A DNA stretch of 64,000 nucleotides from Pseudomonas viridiflava (GCF_900591205.1 NZ_UUPU01000102.1:1-64000), one strand, 5' to 3'; positions 16,948 through 26,928 are shown, counted from the stretch's first letter. Program-made: numbers and translations. Notes: generated by a model not told the origin, from the letters alone.

Positions 16948-18380
16948 CAGGGCTGGGCGCCATCAGGCAGCGGTCGGCTATGCACCACCTGCTTGAGTTG
17001 CGGCAGACGCGCCGGAAACAACCGCCGCGCCTCCAGCACATTGATGCCGACCATCAGCCAGAACAGCGCCACCATCACCACCGCAAAGCTGAAGTAATGG
17101 TCGAACAAACCGCTGACCAAGGCCGACAGAATCCCGCCGGTGGTGCCCAGCCACAGGGCGTTGTCCTTGGTCAGGCGGATCGGGCCTTTTTCCGGGCGCG
17201 CTTCACGCCACCAGCGCACGGTTACCGCCACAAAAAACAGCATGCCGACGATGCCGATCTTGTAGATGTAGTTGAGCCACAGATTGGAAATCCCCAAAAA
17301 GTGCGTGTCCGGCACCGGCGGGTCGACCTTGAAGCCGATGCCGAACGGATAGGCCGCCACGGCCTGGGGGAACATGCGGTATTCGTCGAAACGCACTTCG
17401 GTACTGGCGTTGTTCGACGAGAAAATCGTCGCCAGCCGTTCCTGCAGCGGCGGGTAAGCCATCACCAACGCCACCGTCAACGCCGCGCCGATCATCAGCA
17501 GTCGCCCGGTGTATGGCACCCGGCGCGTGGCCATCCACATCAGCACCAATGCCAGGCTGACCATCGCCCCACGGCTACTCGCCAACAGCAGCGCGGCCGC
17601 ACCCAAGCAAGCCACGCCCAGGCCCAGTGCGCGTTTCCAGCCTTGCTCGGTCATGCCGAAACAGAAAGCCAGGGGCAGCAGCAGCGCCATGATCCCGCCG
17701 ATGGCATTCGGGTGGGTCCACGGGGAGCCCATGCGTGAGGACATGGCCTCCAGACCGAATTTCAGCATGTCGAAGTTGGCGTAGTTGAACAGGGCCAGGA
17801 TCGGCGCGATCCCGGCCCCGGAGCGCGTGCGCACAAACACCGCAATCGACAGCACCAGCATTGCCAGGGTGCCGAGCAACAGGGCGATTACCAGGGACTC
17901 GCGGTGTTTTTGATCCACCAGCAACCGGGCGGCGATAAACACCCCGGACAGGTTCAGCAGCCAGCGCAGCCAGTTGGCCACGCCGCTGGTGTCGGCCTGG
18001 ATGGTGACCTGGCCGACAATGAACGGGAACACGCTGAACAGCATCAGCCACAACAGCATCTGGTCGGTGGGGCGTCGCGCCAGGCCCGGGGTATCGGGCA
18101 GGCGCGCCAGGAAGCCGTGCCACAGGATCGCGCCCCAGGTCAGGGCCAGGATCGCCTCGCTGACGGTACTGCGGATGCCCAGGTTGACCGTGGAAAACGG
18201 CATGAACGTCGCCACAAAGGCAAACAGCAACAAGCCCCAGAACGGAAAGCGCAGGATGGTCACCGCGCCCGCCAGGCCGACCACGGCGAGGAACGCCTTG
18301 GCCGGTGAGAGCAACAGGGCCACTGCGCCGAACAACAGGCCGAAGAGGATCGCAACGAGGCTTGCCAGGTTCGCTTTCAC
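16947..18380 (-). CDS. pslJ: PslJ, O-antigen-polymerase-like membrane protein
   Basis: The 477-residue protein has about 11 hydrophobic segments and a large periplasmic loop (AYPPLQERLATIFSSNNASTEVRFDEYRMFPQAV), as in Wzy/O-antigen ligase (WaaL) family proteins. It is the likely polymerase joining Psl repeat units in the periplasm. I chose the GTG at 18380 because it forms a GTGA overlap with the pslI stop and gives the P. aeruginosa length; an upstream in-frame start at 18446 lies inside pslI. The chemical assignment rests on family and on operon position. Confidence 0.9.
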   Translation of the reverse strand: MKANLASLVAILFGLLFGAVALLLSPAKAFLAVVGLAGAVTILRFPFWGLLLFAFVATFMPFSTVNLGIRSTVSEAILALTWGAILWHGFLARLPDTPGLARRPTDQMLLWLMLFSVFPFIVGQVTIQADTSGVANWLRWLLNLSGVFIAARLLVDQKHRESLVIALLLGTLAMLVLSIAVFVRTRSGAGIAPILALFNYANFDMLKFGLEAMSSRMGSPWTHPNAIGGIMALLLPLAFCFGMTEQGWKRALGLGVACLGAAALLLASSRGAMVSLALVLMWMATRRVPYTGRLLMIGAALTVALVMAYPPLQERLATIFSSNNASTEVRFDEYRMFPQAVAAYPFGIGFKVDPPVPDTHFLGISNLWLNYIYKIGIVGMLFFVAVTVRWWREARPEKGPIRLTKDNALWLGTTGGILSALVSGLFDHYFSFAVVMVALFWLMVGINVLEARRLFPARLPQLKQVVHSRPLPDGAQP

Positions 18381-19480
18381 TGCAGTTCCTCGATCAGTTC
18401 GGCCAGGCGTCGGCGATAGGCGTGATGGTTGAAGCGCTCCGCCCACTGGCGCCGTTGTTCGGGGGAATCTTCGTCGGAGGGGTCCGCCAGGCCGACCATC
18501 AACTGCACCAGCGCTGGACCGTCGGTGGGCGAAAAACGTGGCGCCGACGGCGGGGTGACTTCATCCAGCGACGTACCGCTGGCCACTGCGACCGGCGTGC
18601 CGACGCTCAGCGCTTCGATTACCGGCAGGCCAAAGCCCTCGGCATACGAGGGTTGCCACAGCCGCGAGGCGTGGCGGTACAGCGCGTGCAACTCGGCATC
18701 CGACACGCCGCTCAGCGCGCGAATCCCCGGCAGTACGCGCTGGGCTTCGGGCAAATGCTCCAGGCTGCCTACCAGCACCAACTCCGGCACAGCGGGGGAC
18801 TGGCGCCGCGCCTGCTGCCAGGCGTCCACCAGAAACGGCACGTTCTTGCGCAGCTCGCGGGTGCCCACCAGCAGCCAGTAGCGCTGCGGCAGTTGGCGGG
18901 CGGACAGGTCTGCCGCCAGTTCGGCAAAGCCGTCGACCTGGTTGGGCAGCACACGAATCTTGCCCGCCGCCTTGGGAAACAGCCGTGCGGTTTCGTCGGC
19001 GCTGTACTGCGAGGGCGTCCAGATACGGTCGGCGCTGTGCACCGCGTAGGCAATCGACAGGCGATCGCTGGTCTTGTAGATCAGCGCCTTCAAGCGGTTG
19101 GCGTGGTAGTTGTTCAAGGTGATCTGAAACAGATCATGCAGCAGCACCACCGTGCGCAAGCCCTTGGGTTTAGGGGGCAACGGCAAGCCCATATTGAAGG
19201 TGCTGATGTACAGGTCGATATGCTGCTCACGCAAGGCACGCGGCAAAAAGCCGGCTTCGAAACGCAGGCGATTCTGCGGCTGGTGCATGGCGGTTTTGGC
19301 ACAGCCCCATTCCGGGCAGTGGGCCTGCAAACGGGTTTCATCGCCCAGTGGCGCCACGGTAAACCGTTCAAGCTCGATGCCGGGCAAGCTGTACAGGGCG
19401 CTTTCCAGTGCATACACCTGGCGGCTGATGCCCGATTGCGGCGAGGTGCCGACGGTGCGGTAATCCAAGCCTATACGCAT
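18377..19480 (-). CDS. pslI: PslI, GT4 glycosyltransferase
   Basis: The 367-residue protein is a GT-B fold group 1 glycosyltransferase. It begins MRIGLDYRTVGTSPQSGISRQVYALE (nucleotide-sugar cleft) and has the retaining GT4 signature PSYAEGFGLPVIEALSVGTPVAVASGTSLDEV with the E-x7-E pattern near residues 275-285. It acts in the cytoplasm adding one sugar, expected to be mannose, glucose or rhamnose, to the lipid-linked Psl repeat. It overlaps pslH by 10 bases and pslJ by 4. Confidence 0.92.
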   Translation of the reverse strand: MRIGLDYRTVGTSPQSGISRQVYALESALYSLPGIELERFTVAPLGDETRLQAHCPEWGCAKTAMHQPQNRLRFEAGFLPRALREQHIDLYISTFNMGLPLPPKPKGLRTVVLLHDLFQITLNNYHANRLKALIYKTSDRLSIAYAVHSADRIWTPSQYSADETARLFPKAAGKIRVLPNQVDGFAELAADLSARQLPQRYWLLVGTRELRKNVPFLVDAWQQARRQSPAVPELVLVGSLEHLPEAQRVLPGIRALSGVSDAELHALYRHASRLWQPSYAEGFGLPVIEALSVGTPVAVASGTSLDEVTPPSAPRFSPTDGPALVQLMVGLADPSDEDSPEQRRQWAERFNHHAYRRRLAELIEELQ

Positions 19481-20688
19481 ACCGGCGCCTTTTGCTTTTG
19501 CGGCGCAAGGCTTACGTACACCTGCTCCAGTTGGCTGGCGGCGACGCTCCAGTCATGAGCGCGCCGCACATAGGCGCGGCCGGCTTCGCCCATGGGCGCG
19601 GCGGCATCGGGAAACTGCAGCAGGCGCACCACGGCGTCGGCCAGGCTGGCGGCGGTCTGGCCGCCCAGGTAGTCCAGGCCCTCCACCAGGTCCAGCCCGG
19701 ACACACCTTGCGCGGTGCTCGCCAAGGGCAGTCCGGCGGCCAGCGCTTCCAGCACTTTGAGCTTGGAACCGCCACCATGGCGTAGCGGCGCCAGAAACAC
19801 CGAACAGCTCGACTGCAGGTTCAACAGGTTGGGCACAAACCCTTGCCATTCGATACGCGGGTCCGGCCAGCGTTCGCGCCAACTGCCCGGCATGCCGAAA
19901 CCGCACACGCTCATGCGCGCATCCGGGCAGCGCTCCCAGACCTTGGGCAAGATCTCGTCCAGTGCCCATTCGATGGCATCGACGTTCGGCGCATATTCAT
20001 AGTTGCCAAGGAACAACACCCGCCGTGCCGACGGGTCCGGGCGGGCGGCGGCGAAGTGGTCGCAGTCCACGCCGTTGACCACCACCGGCACCGGTTTGCC
20101 GGCGATCTTGGCCAGCACTTGCGCATCGCTCTCGGTGACCGCCACCACCTGAGTGGCTTGGCGCATCACCCGGCGTTCCCAGCGGGTGTAGCGCCATTGA
20201 TCGTAGCGAACAAACGGCAGCGCCCAGCGCGCAAAACGGTCGTACGTGGCGGCGCCTAGGGCTGATTCGACGTTGTGCTCGGTCAGCACAAAAGGCTGGG
20301 ATTTGCGCGCCAGCGTGTCTTCGTAAGGCTGGAAGCTGTAGCTGTGCTCGATCTGCACCACGTCCCAATGGTCGTTGAGCAACCAATTGAATGTGTCCTG
20401 CAATTCGCCCGCCAGGCCGTTCACGCTGGCCAGCAACGGGTAGGGCGCAAACAGCCCGGCCAGCAGGGTGGTGACGCTGCGCAGCGGGCGGCGCGGCAGG
20501 ATGATCAGCTGTTCGAGAAACCCCTCCAGTACCTGGCGGTCGGTGAGCGACACCGGGTGTTTGTCATGCAGCAACAAGGTGATCCGATGGCCACGCGCAG
20601 CCAGGCTGCGCAGCAGGTGGAACTGGCGCGTTTTGCCGCCGCTGGTGGCGGGCCAGGGCGAGTAGGGCAGGATCCATAAAATACGCAT
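19471..20688 (-). CDS. pslH: PslH, GT4 glycosyltransferase
   Basis: The 405-residue GT-B glycosyltransferase starts MRILWILPYSPWPATSGGKTRQFHLL, with the glycine-rich acceptor loop, and carries LAPLRHGGGSKLKVLEALAAGLPLASTAQGVSGLD, the GT4 donor site. The ATG at 20688 was preferred over an in-frame start at 20706 because a GAGG site precedes it and the family normally begins with MRILW. It adds a sugar to the Psl repeat unit in the cytoplasm. It sits eight bases after the pslG stop. Confidence 0.92.
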   Translation of the reverse strand: MRILWILPYSPWPATSGGKTRQFHLLRSLAARGHRITLLLHDKHPVSLTDRQVLEGFLEQLIILPRRPLRSVTTLLAGLFAPYPLLASVNGLAGELQDTFNWLLNDHWDVVQIEHSYSFQPYEDTLARKSQPFVLTEHNVESALGAATYDRFARWALPFVRYDQWRYTRWERRVMRQATQVVAVTESDAQVLAKIAGKPVPVVVNGVDCDHFAAARPDPSARRVLFLGNYEYAPNVDAIEWALDEILPKVWERCPDARMSVCGFGMPGSWRERWPDPRIEWQGFVPNLLNLQSSCSVFLAPLRHGGGSKLKVLEALAAGLPLASTAQGVSGLDLVEGLDYLGGQTAASLADAVVRLLQFPDAAAPMGEAGRAYVRRAHDWSVAASQLEQVYVSLAPQKQKAPVCV

Positions 20689-20696
20689 GGCAGACC

Positions 20697-22025
20697 TCAG
20701 TCCCATAACAGAATTTGCAGGTTCGGCTTGACCGGTACAGTCAGTCCGTTGGTGCCGCTAACCGGCGTTTGCGTGCCGCGCAGCGGGTCATACAAGGTGG
20801 CGCCGGCCAGCCCGGGTAAGTGCGCGTTGCCGCCCTCGGCCGACCAGAAAAACCACAGCTTGCGCCCGTCGGCGCGGGTCCAGCCGATGCTGAACAGGCC
20901 GCCCGGCAACTGGTCGGCGCCGGGCGGGTCGGCGGGGGTCAGCGTCGGCCCGCTCACGTTGAGGAAGTTTTTCAGTGCGGTGTAGGCAGGCTTGGGGTTT
21001 GCATCAATATCGAGCAAGCCATAGAACTGGTCGCGTACGCTGGCGCGCTGGTCAAGGTCGCTCAGGGTGAACAGGAAAATCTTGTCGTAATCCATCGCGC
21101 TCATCAGGGCCAGGCGGCGCAGGATGTAATCGGCCTGGCCTTGACGGGTGATGATGTCCTGGGCGTCTTTGGGCCCGGGGTAGGTCGACCAGCCCCACTC
21201 GGTGCTCCACAGGGTGTTCACGCCGCCATTGCGCAGGGCCTGGTTGAGGGCGCTGGTCTTGGCGATAAAGTCCAGGTTGGCCGGGTCATTGCCTTCGGGC
21301 AGTTGGGTGTAGGGGTGGTAGGACACGGTGGTGTTCAAACTCGCCAGGCCGAGGGCGCCGAGCGCGTCGAACATAGTCTGCCCGTTGGGCATCTCGCTGA
21401 AGAACGCCATGCCGGCGGCCACCACCGGCTTGCTCGGGTCGACCGCACGCAGTGCCGCGGCGGTGGCTGTGAGCAGCGTGGCGTAGCCGGCCGGGTCCGC
21501 TACCGGGCGCCAGAAGCCCAGCAGGTTCGGTTCATTCCACACCTGCCAGGCGTTGACGCTGGGGTAGCGTTGCGACAACAGCGCCATGCGGTTGGCGAAC
21601 ACATTCGGGTCTTTGGGCGGGTACTGGTCCTGGTAGGGCGCACCGACCGGCGCGGTGGTGGCGAAGGGCGCCGAGCCCACCAGGTAGAACACCGACTTGA
21701 GCTGGTTGTCTTGCAGCTTGCCCACCAGTTGATCGAGTGTCGCGACCTGGTACTGGGTTTCCACCGGTTCCAGTTGGTCCCAGTGCAGGTCCAGGCGCAC
21801 CCACTCCAGGCCGAGATCTTTGAGACGGTCGATCTGCATCTGATAACGCGCAGGGCTGAACCACAGGAACTGCGCGTTCACCCCCAGAAAGTCTTTCCAC
21901 ACCACGACCTTGTTGCCCTTGAGCACATGGTTTTCGGCATCCGCCTGGCGCCCCCACAAAAATGCAGTGAGTCCCATGGCGGCAACCACCGCGAGGGTGG
22001 CCAGCCAGGTGCGTTTACGCGCCAT
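20697..22025 (-). CDS. pslG: PslG, GH39-type glycoside hydrolase
   Basis: The 442-residue protein has an N-terminal membrane anchor or signal (residues about 5-27) and a (beta/alpha)8 GH39 domain. The acid/base Glu is E165 in QVWNEPNLLG and the nucleophile is E276 in WSTEWGWS, exactly the numbers reported for P. aeruginosa PslG, whose length (442) is also the same. In that species PslG is an endoglycosidase that cuts Psl, helps control chain release in the periplasm, and can disperse biofilm. The ATG at 22025 follows AAAGGAG; it overlaps pslF by 11 bases. Confidence 0.95.
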   Translation of the reverse strand: MARKRTWLATLAVVAAMGLTAFLWGRQADAENHVLKGNKVVVWKDFLGVNAQFLWFSPARYQMQIDRLKDLGLEWVRLDLHWDQLEPVETQYQVATLDQLVGKLQDNQLKSVFYLVGSAPFATTAPVGAPYQDQYPPKDPNVFANRMALLSQRYPSVNAWQVWNEPNLLGFWRPVADPAGYATLLTATAAALRAVDPSKPVVAAGMAFFSEMPNGQTMFDALGALGLASLNTTVSYHPYTQLPEGNDPANLDFIAKTSALNQALRNGGVNTLWSTEWGWSTYPGPKDAQDIITRQGQADYILRRLALMSAMDYDKIFLFTLSDLDQRASVRDQFYGLLDIDANPKPAYTALKNFLNVSGPTLTPADPPGADQLPGGLFSIGWTRADGRKLWFFWSAEGGNAHLPGLAGATLYDPLRGTQTPVSGTNGLTVPVKPNLQILLWD

Positions 22026-23205
22026 GGTGGGCTCCTTTGATCGCCTCGCCAAACAGCTCGGCGAACTTCTGCGCGGTCAGTGGCCACAGGCGTTCACGGC
22101 CGATTTCCCCGGCGCGCTCGGCCCAATCCCGCGCCAGCGAAGGGGTGCGCGCCAGGCGCAGCAGTTGCTCGCTCAGTGCGGCCACATCGCCTTCGGGGTA
22201 GATGGCGCCGTTGCCGCTGGCGACTTCTTCGGCAAACGCCCGCGCATCGGAGGTGATCGCGCCGCGCCCGCAGGCGGTGGCCCAGGACAGCGCCCCGCTG
22301 GTGCCGCGCTGGCGCCCCAGCAGGCCGAGTTTTTTCGATTCGCGGTAGGGCAGCACCATCGCATGGTGGGCCTGGATGGTCTGGGCGATTTCGTCGGCCG
22401 GCAGGTTCAGCCGCCAGTCGATAGCGTCGGTCAGCCCGAGCGCGTCGATCTGACGCTGCAGTTGTTCCAGATAATTGCCACCGGCGCCAAACGCCATTTC
22501 CGCGGCGGTGCCGCCGGCCAGGGTCAGGCGTACACGGTCGCGCAATTCGGGGGCCTGTTCGAACACATTGGCCAGGGCCTGCACCAGGTCTTCGATGCCT
22601 TTGCCCCGATAGATAAACCCGAAGTACAGCAGGCGCAGGGTATCGAGGGTGGGCAGCGGCGCCGGTGGCACAGACAGGTTGGCGTGGTTGATCACCGCCA
22701 CTTTGCCGGGCGGCAATTGCATGCGTTGGCTCAGGCAATCAGCGCCCAGGCGGGTAAGGGTCACCAGCCGGCTCAGGCCCTTGGCAACCTGGCGTTCTTC
22801 GCGCAAGGTCAGCGGGTCGGCCAGCACCACCGCCGCCTGGGGCAACGGGCTGGGCAGGCGCTCCAGCAGGTTCAGCGGAAACGGCAGTTGCTCACGCCGC
22901 CACACCATGCGCTCCGGGTCGTGCACGGTGGCGGTCAGTGGCAGGTGCGAGTAAGCCTTGCGCAGTTCGCGCAGGGCCAGAAATTCCCCCAGACGCCCGC
23001 CGCCCAGCTCGGCGTGGACCAGGTCCACACTGTGCCAGTTGAAGGTGGCGACCGCCTGTTTGATCGCCTGCGAGTTGCTCGCCACCCCGGTCAGCGGCGT
23101 CAACACCGTTACACCGAGTTGTTCCAGCGCCGTGCGGAAGTGGTTCGCGTAGTCGGCGATCCCGTTTTTTTCCGGCGGCAAGGGCGCGAGCAAGGCGATA
23201 CGCAT
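22015..23205 (-). CDS. pslF: PslF, GT4 glycosyltransferase
   Basis: The 396-residue group 1 glycosyltransferase begins MRIALLAPLPPEKNGIADYANHFRTALEQLG and has the donor-binding region VLPYRESKKLGLLGRQRGTSGALSWATACGRGAITS. It should extend the lipid-linked Psl repeat. Start and the pslE stop overlap as TGATG, and its end overlaps pslG. Length is one residue longer than the P. aeruginosa protein as I recall it. The particular linkage cannot be assigned from sequence. Confidence 0.91.
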   Translation of the reverse strand: MRIALLAPLPPEKNGIADYANHFRTALEQLGVTVLTPLTGVASNSQAIKQAVATFNWHSVDLVHAELGGGRLGEFLALRELRKAYSHLPLTATVHDPERMVWRREQLPFPLNLLERLPSPLPQAAVVLADPLTLREERQVAKGLSRLVTLTRLGADCLSQRMQLPPGKVAVINHANLSVPPAPLPTLDTLRLLYFGFIYRGKGIEDLVQALANVFEQAPELRDRVRLTLAGGTAAEMAFGAGGNYLEQLQRQIDALGLTDAIDWRLNLPADEIAQTIQAHHAMVLPYRESKKLGLLGRQRGTSGALSWATACGRGAITSDARAFAEEVASGNGAIYPEGDVAALSEQLLRLARTPSLARDWAERAGEIGRERLWPLTAQKFAELFGEAIKGAHHGA

Positions 23206-25196
23206 CAGACCGCTCCTCGGTATTTGGCGATGGTGCGCAGCACTTTGCTCGGCACTTCGAACTTGCGGCGGTTGATGATGATGCCGTCCACCTTGCCGAA
23301 CGCGGTGTTGAGGATCGACAGCGCGTGCTCCACCACCGGCACCGTGCTTTTGCGCGCTTCCACTACCAAGCCGATCAGGTCGGCGCGGCGCAGGGTAATA
23401 AACGCATCGCGGTTGTCCAGCAGCGCCGAGGCGTCCAGCAGCACCACTTCGCCCGGCGCCGCCGCTTCCAGCCCGCCGACCCGTACATTGATGCCGTTCT
23501 CACGCAGCAACAGGCGCAGTTGCTCCACCACAAAGGTCACCCCTTCGCCATGCCGCGCCGAGGTCAGCCCCAGCACCAGGCCCTGTTCGGCGATGCGCGC
23601 CGGCTGCAACAGGCTGTACAGCCGGTAGATGCTCGCATGGAAGGCGTTGGTACTTTGCGCGGTGGTGGTGTCCAGCTCCGGCAGGGTAGTCCACAGCGGC
23701 AGGCCGAACTTGCGTTCCACCAGGCCGCCGTCGTGGATGCGCTGGTCGAGCAGGTAGCACAGGTAGATCACCAGCAGGCCGACGACGATCGCAAACGGGA
23801 TCGCCAAAAACAGCATCACCAGGGTTTTCGGGAAGATGCGACCGGGGTTCAGGGTGGCTTCTTCGATCACGGCGATGTTGCTGATCTGGCTGTTGTCCAG
23901 CTCACGGTCGATGCGCGATTTTTCCAGGTTGTCTACGTACAACGCGTAGTTGCGCTCGGTGGTATTCAGCTCGCGGGAGAGGCGCGCCAGTTCCGGTTCA
24001 ATCTCCAGGGCTTCCTTGCGTTGACCCTCCAGGTTCGCCAGTTGCTTCTGCTGTTGCACCAGTTGGGTACGCAGCGCCAGGTTGTTACTCGACTCATCCA
24101 GCAGCACCCGCTGCAAGTGGATTTCCAGGGTGTTCGGCGCACGGTTTTCCGAGGCTTGCACGGTGTTGCTCTCGCTGGCGACCATGCCCTGCATCGCCCG
24201 GATCGACGCATCCAGGGCTTTGACCGGCGGCGCGTTGTCGGTGTAGGTGCGCATCATGTCGGCTTTTTCCAGCAGCTTCTGGTTAAGCAAGCGACGCAAA
24301 TCCTGCTGCTGCGGGTTCAGCGCGATCTGGCGAACGGTGGTTACTTCCTTGGGCTGGCCCTTGAGCTGGTTGCGGGTGCTCTGGATCGCGCTGTCGGACG
24401 AGGCGATCAGGCGCGTGGTGTTGAACACTTCGCCACGCAGCACGTTGATGCGCTCGGACAAATCTTCCAGGCGGTCGGTGATGCTCGCCGCGCCGATCTG
24501 GTTGAGGTGCGTGAGGATCTGTTCCTTGTAGCTCTTGATCTCGGTGGCGCTGTTTGCCGCCTGGCCTTCATAGAAGGCATACAGGCTCTTGCGCCCCAGG
24601 GCCTGGGTGCGTTCGTTGATATAGGTCTCGACCCAGTCCTTGACCACCGCCTGGGCAATCTCCGGGTCGCCCCAGGTGAAGGTGATATCCATCACCGTGG
24701 AGCCGGCGGCGTGGCTCACCTCAAAGCTCTTTTCCAGGCTGGCGGCCAGGCGTTCCACGGGGGTGGTTTTTTCAACCACACCGACGGTTTCCAGCACCAC
24801 GCGCAAGCCGTCGAATACCGCGCCCACCGCGCTTTTGACGGTGTACTTGACGCGCTTGAAGAACCCTTCGGGCGGCGGCGCGTTGTCGATCACTTCCAGG
24901 TAGTGCTCGGCCACCGCACGCACGATCGGGCGCCCGGTCAGCAGGCGCTCTTCGTCGACAATCGGGTCGCGCTGGGTGCTGGGCATCACCAGCGCCTGGC
25001 GGTTGCTGATCTCGATCGGCAGCGTTGAATCACGCCCAGGTTTCACCAGCAGGCGTGCGGTGGATTCGTACTTGGCCGGCAGCAAAAAGGCGCCCAGCAA
25101 AATGATCACCAGCGCCGCAATGGCCGCCAGTTTGAACTCGTGCCGGAAGATGAAGAACAGGCGCAGAAGATCACGAAAAGAACGGATCTCGATCAT
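23205..25196 (-). CDS. pslE: PslE, Wzz/GNVR polysaccharide co-polymerase
   Basis: The 663-residue inner-membrane protein has a Wzz domain with TM1 near residues 22-40 (FKLAAIAALVIILLGAFLLP), a long periplasmic coiled-coil and GNVR region (residues about 170-430) and TM2 near 460-480 (LVMLFLAIPFAIVVGLLVIYLC). A C-terminal cytoplasmic P-loop-like fold follows, but LGLTSARHGEGVTFV lacks a proper Walker A lysine, so it is not an active BY-kinase. It governs Psl chain length and couples to the PslD exporter. Operon position and length match P. aeruginosa PslE. Confidence 0.92.
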   Translation of the reverse strand: MIEIRSFRDLLRLFFIFRHEFKLAAIAALVIILLGAFLLPAKYESTARLLVKPGRDSTLPIEISNRQALVMPSTQRDPIVDEERLLTGRPIVRAVAEHYLEVIDNAPPPEGFFKRVKYTVKSAVGAVFDGLRVVLETVGVVEKTTPVERLAASLEKSFEVSHAAGSTVMDITFTWGDPEIAQAVVKDWVETYINERTQALGRKSLYAFYEGQAANSATEIKSYKEQILTHLNQIGAASITDRLEDLSERINVLRGEVFNTTRLIASSDSAIQSTRNQLKGQPKEVTTVRQIALNPQQQDLRRLLNQKLLEKADMMRTYTDNAPPVKALDASIRAMQGMVASESNTVQASENRAPNTLEIHLQRVLLDESSNNLALRTQLVQQQKQLANLEGQRKEALEIEPELARLSRELNTTERNYALYVDNLEKSRIDRELDNSQISNIAVIEEATLNPGRIFPKTLVMLFLAIPFAIVVGLLVIYLCYLLDQRIHDGGLVERKFGLPLWTTLPELDTTTAQSTNAFHASIYRLYSLLQPARIAEQGLVLGLTSARHGEGVTFVVEQLRLLLRENGINVRVGGLEAAAPGEVVLLDASALLDNRDAFITLRRADLIGLVVEARKSTVPVVEHALSILNTAFGKVDGIIINRRKFEVPSKVLRTIAKYRGAV

Positions 25197-25210
25197 GGGA
25201 TGTCGCTCCT

Positions 25211-26011
25211 TTAGTTATTGCCGCCGCTGGTTCGGGTGTAGTTGTAGCCAACCCCAATGGACTTGGTGAACGGGATCAGTTGGTTCAAGTAGGTATCCAC
25301 CCCTTGGATGCGCTCGCCGACGTTGGATTTGGGCACGAACACCACATCGCCGCGTTGCAGTTGTACGGGTTTGCGCCCGTTGGGGCCGGTCTTGAGGTAT
25401 TGGCTGAAGTCCAGGAAATAGGCGTGGTAAGCGCCTTGGGCGTCTTCGCGCAGCAGCGCGACCATGCTCGCGTTGCCCGACGGGTTCACCCCACCGGCGC
25501 CGATAATCGCCTGTTCCAGGGTGTTGGCCGTGGCGATCTGCACCGCCGTCGGGTTATTCACCGCGCCGCCGACGATCACCGAGTTGCCCGGCGCCTGGTT
25601 GATGTTCACCGTCACACGCGGCTCGCGGTACACCGGCGCGAGGCTTTTGGTCAGGTCGGCAGCCACCTCGGCGGGCGTGCGCCGCGCCACTTGGATCGGG
25701 CCCAGGAACGGGTAGTTGATCTTGCCGTCGGTCTGCACCGTATACAGCGTCAGCTCGTAGATGGTGCTGACGTTGAACGCCGACAGGGTCGGCATCTCGC
25801 CGGCGTCGCGCACGATGCGCAGTTGGTCGCCGATGCGGATACGTTCCACCGCCGGCGGCAACTGGGCGAGCTGGTCGAGGGCGCGCTTGCCGTCTTCGAC
25901 GGCCTGGTCGTCCGGCGGCACGATGCGCGCAGGTGTATTGCAGGCGGCCACGGCCAGCATGGCCAGGACAAGCAGGCTGCGTTGGATCAAGGGGGACTTC
26001 CTGTACGTCAT
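25211..26011 (-). CDS. pslD: PslD, Wza-type polysaccharide export lipoprotein
   Basis: The 266-residue protein has a lipoprotein signal (LVLAMLAVAAC, lipid-modified Cys at about residue 23). Poly_export and SLBB-type domains follow: IRIGDQLRIVRDAGEMPTLSAFNVSTIYELTLYTVQTDGKINYPFLGPIQVARRTPAEV, then GNSVIVGGAVNNPTAVQIATANTLEQAIIGAGG. It is expected to form the outer-membrane/periplasmic conduit for Psl. It lies 14 bases before pslE. In P. aeruginosa PslD is essential for secretion of the polymer. Confidence 0.93.
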   Translation of the reverse strand: MTYRKSPLIQRSLLVLAMLAVAACNTPARIVPPDDQAVEDGKRALDQLAQLPPAVERIRIGDQLRIVRDAGEMPTLSAFNVSTIYELTLYTVQTDGKINYPFLGPIQVARRTPAEVAADLTKSLAPVYREPRVTVNINQAPGNSVIVGGAVNNPTAVQIATANTLEQAIIGAGGVNPSGNASMVALLREDAQGAYHAYFLDFSQYLKTGPNGRKPVQLQRGDVVFVPKSNVGERIQGVDTYLNQLIPFTKSIGVGYNYTRTSGGNN

Positions 26012-26015
26012 GCTG

Positions 26016-26927
26016 CTACCTCCAATAACCGGGAAACATGCTGATGCGCCGTTTCAGAGACAGTGGCAGACGACGTTCCAAGTGGCCCAGCCGGTAGCCG
26101 AGCAATTTGAACGCGCTGCGCACCAGCACTTCGGGCACGCGGTGCAGGGCACCGGCTTTGCGCAAGGCGGCGAGTTCGGCCAGCACATAGCGCTTGCCTT
26201 CGCCTCCCGCGTCGCCAAAGGCTTGCTTGATCCACGGCTCGCGGCCGTAGAACACGCCGATGTCGAAGTAGCGGTGAAACTCATCCATCAGTTTGTAATC
26301 GTGAGAGTGATGCACCAGCGCCGTGGCGGCGTAGCGCACCTTGTAGCCTTCGAGCAGCATGCGCGCCGCGACAAAGGCGTCCTCGCTGCCGATCACGTCG
26401 GCGGGAAAGCCGCCCACCGCTTGCAGCACGCTGCGCCGGTAGACGGAGAACGAGTCGGAGCTGAAACAGGTCTTGATCCCCAGTTCCGGCGCATCCGCCA
26501 GGGTTTTGCTGCGGCTCTGTTCCGGGTAGTTGAAGTGCCGCGACTGCGCCCCCAGCACGCCGGCATCGGGATGCGGCAGTTGGCGGCCGTAGGCCACGCC
26601 GTTGAGCGGGTCCTGCTGCAATTCATCCAGCAAGTTGGCGAAGGTCTCGGGGGTGGCGGGGATGGCGTCCTGGGTCATCACGAGCAGCGCATCGCCACTC
26701 ACCTGTTCACTGGCCCAGCGTCGGGTGCCGCCGTGGTTGAAGTCGCGGGCGTCGATCACTTCGACCCGTGCACCGAATGCGCGAAAGCGCGCCACGGTGT
26801 CATCGCTGGAGGCGCTGTCCACCACCAGCATCTCGTCCGGTTGCAGGGTTTGCATCTTCAGCGCCGGCAGCAGGCGTGCCAAGTGGCTGGAGGCGTTACG
26901 GGTCGGGATGATCAGTGACGTGCGCAT
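26016..26927 (-). CDS. pslC: PslC, GT2 glycosyltransferase
   Basis: The 303-residue inverting GT-A family 2 glycosyltransferase opens with TSLIIPTRNASSHLARLLPAL, has VVDSASSDDTVARFRAFGARVEV, and the metal/nucleotide motif VMTQDAIPATPE where a TQD replaces the classic DxD, as in rhamnosyltransferase-like GT2 enzymes. It should add one residue (possibly rhamnose) to the Psl repeat. It lies one base after pslB and four before pslD. Length equals that of the P. aeruginosa protein as I recall it. Confidence 0.9.
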   Translation of the reverse strand: MRTSLIIPTRNASSHLARLLPALKMQTLQPDEMLVVDSASSDDTVARFRAFGARVEVIDARDFNHGGTRRWASEQVSGDALLVMTQDAIPATPETFANLLDELQQDPLNGVAYGRQLPHPDAGVLGAQSRHFNYPEQSRSKTLADAPELGIKTCFSSDSFSVYRRSVLQAVGGFPADVIGSEDAFVAARMLLEGYKVRYAATALVHHSHDYKLMDEFHRYFDIGVFYGREPWIKQAFGDAGGEGKRYVLAELAALRKAGALHRVPEVLVRSAFKLLGYRLGHLERRLPLSLKRRISMFPGYWR

Positions 26928-26928
26928 A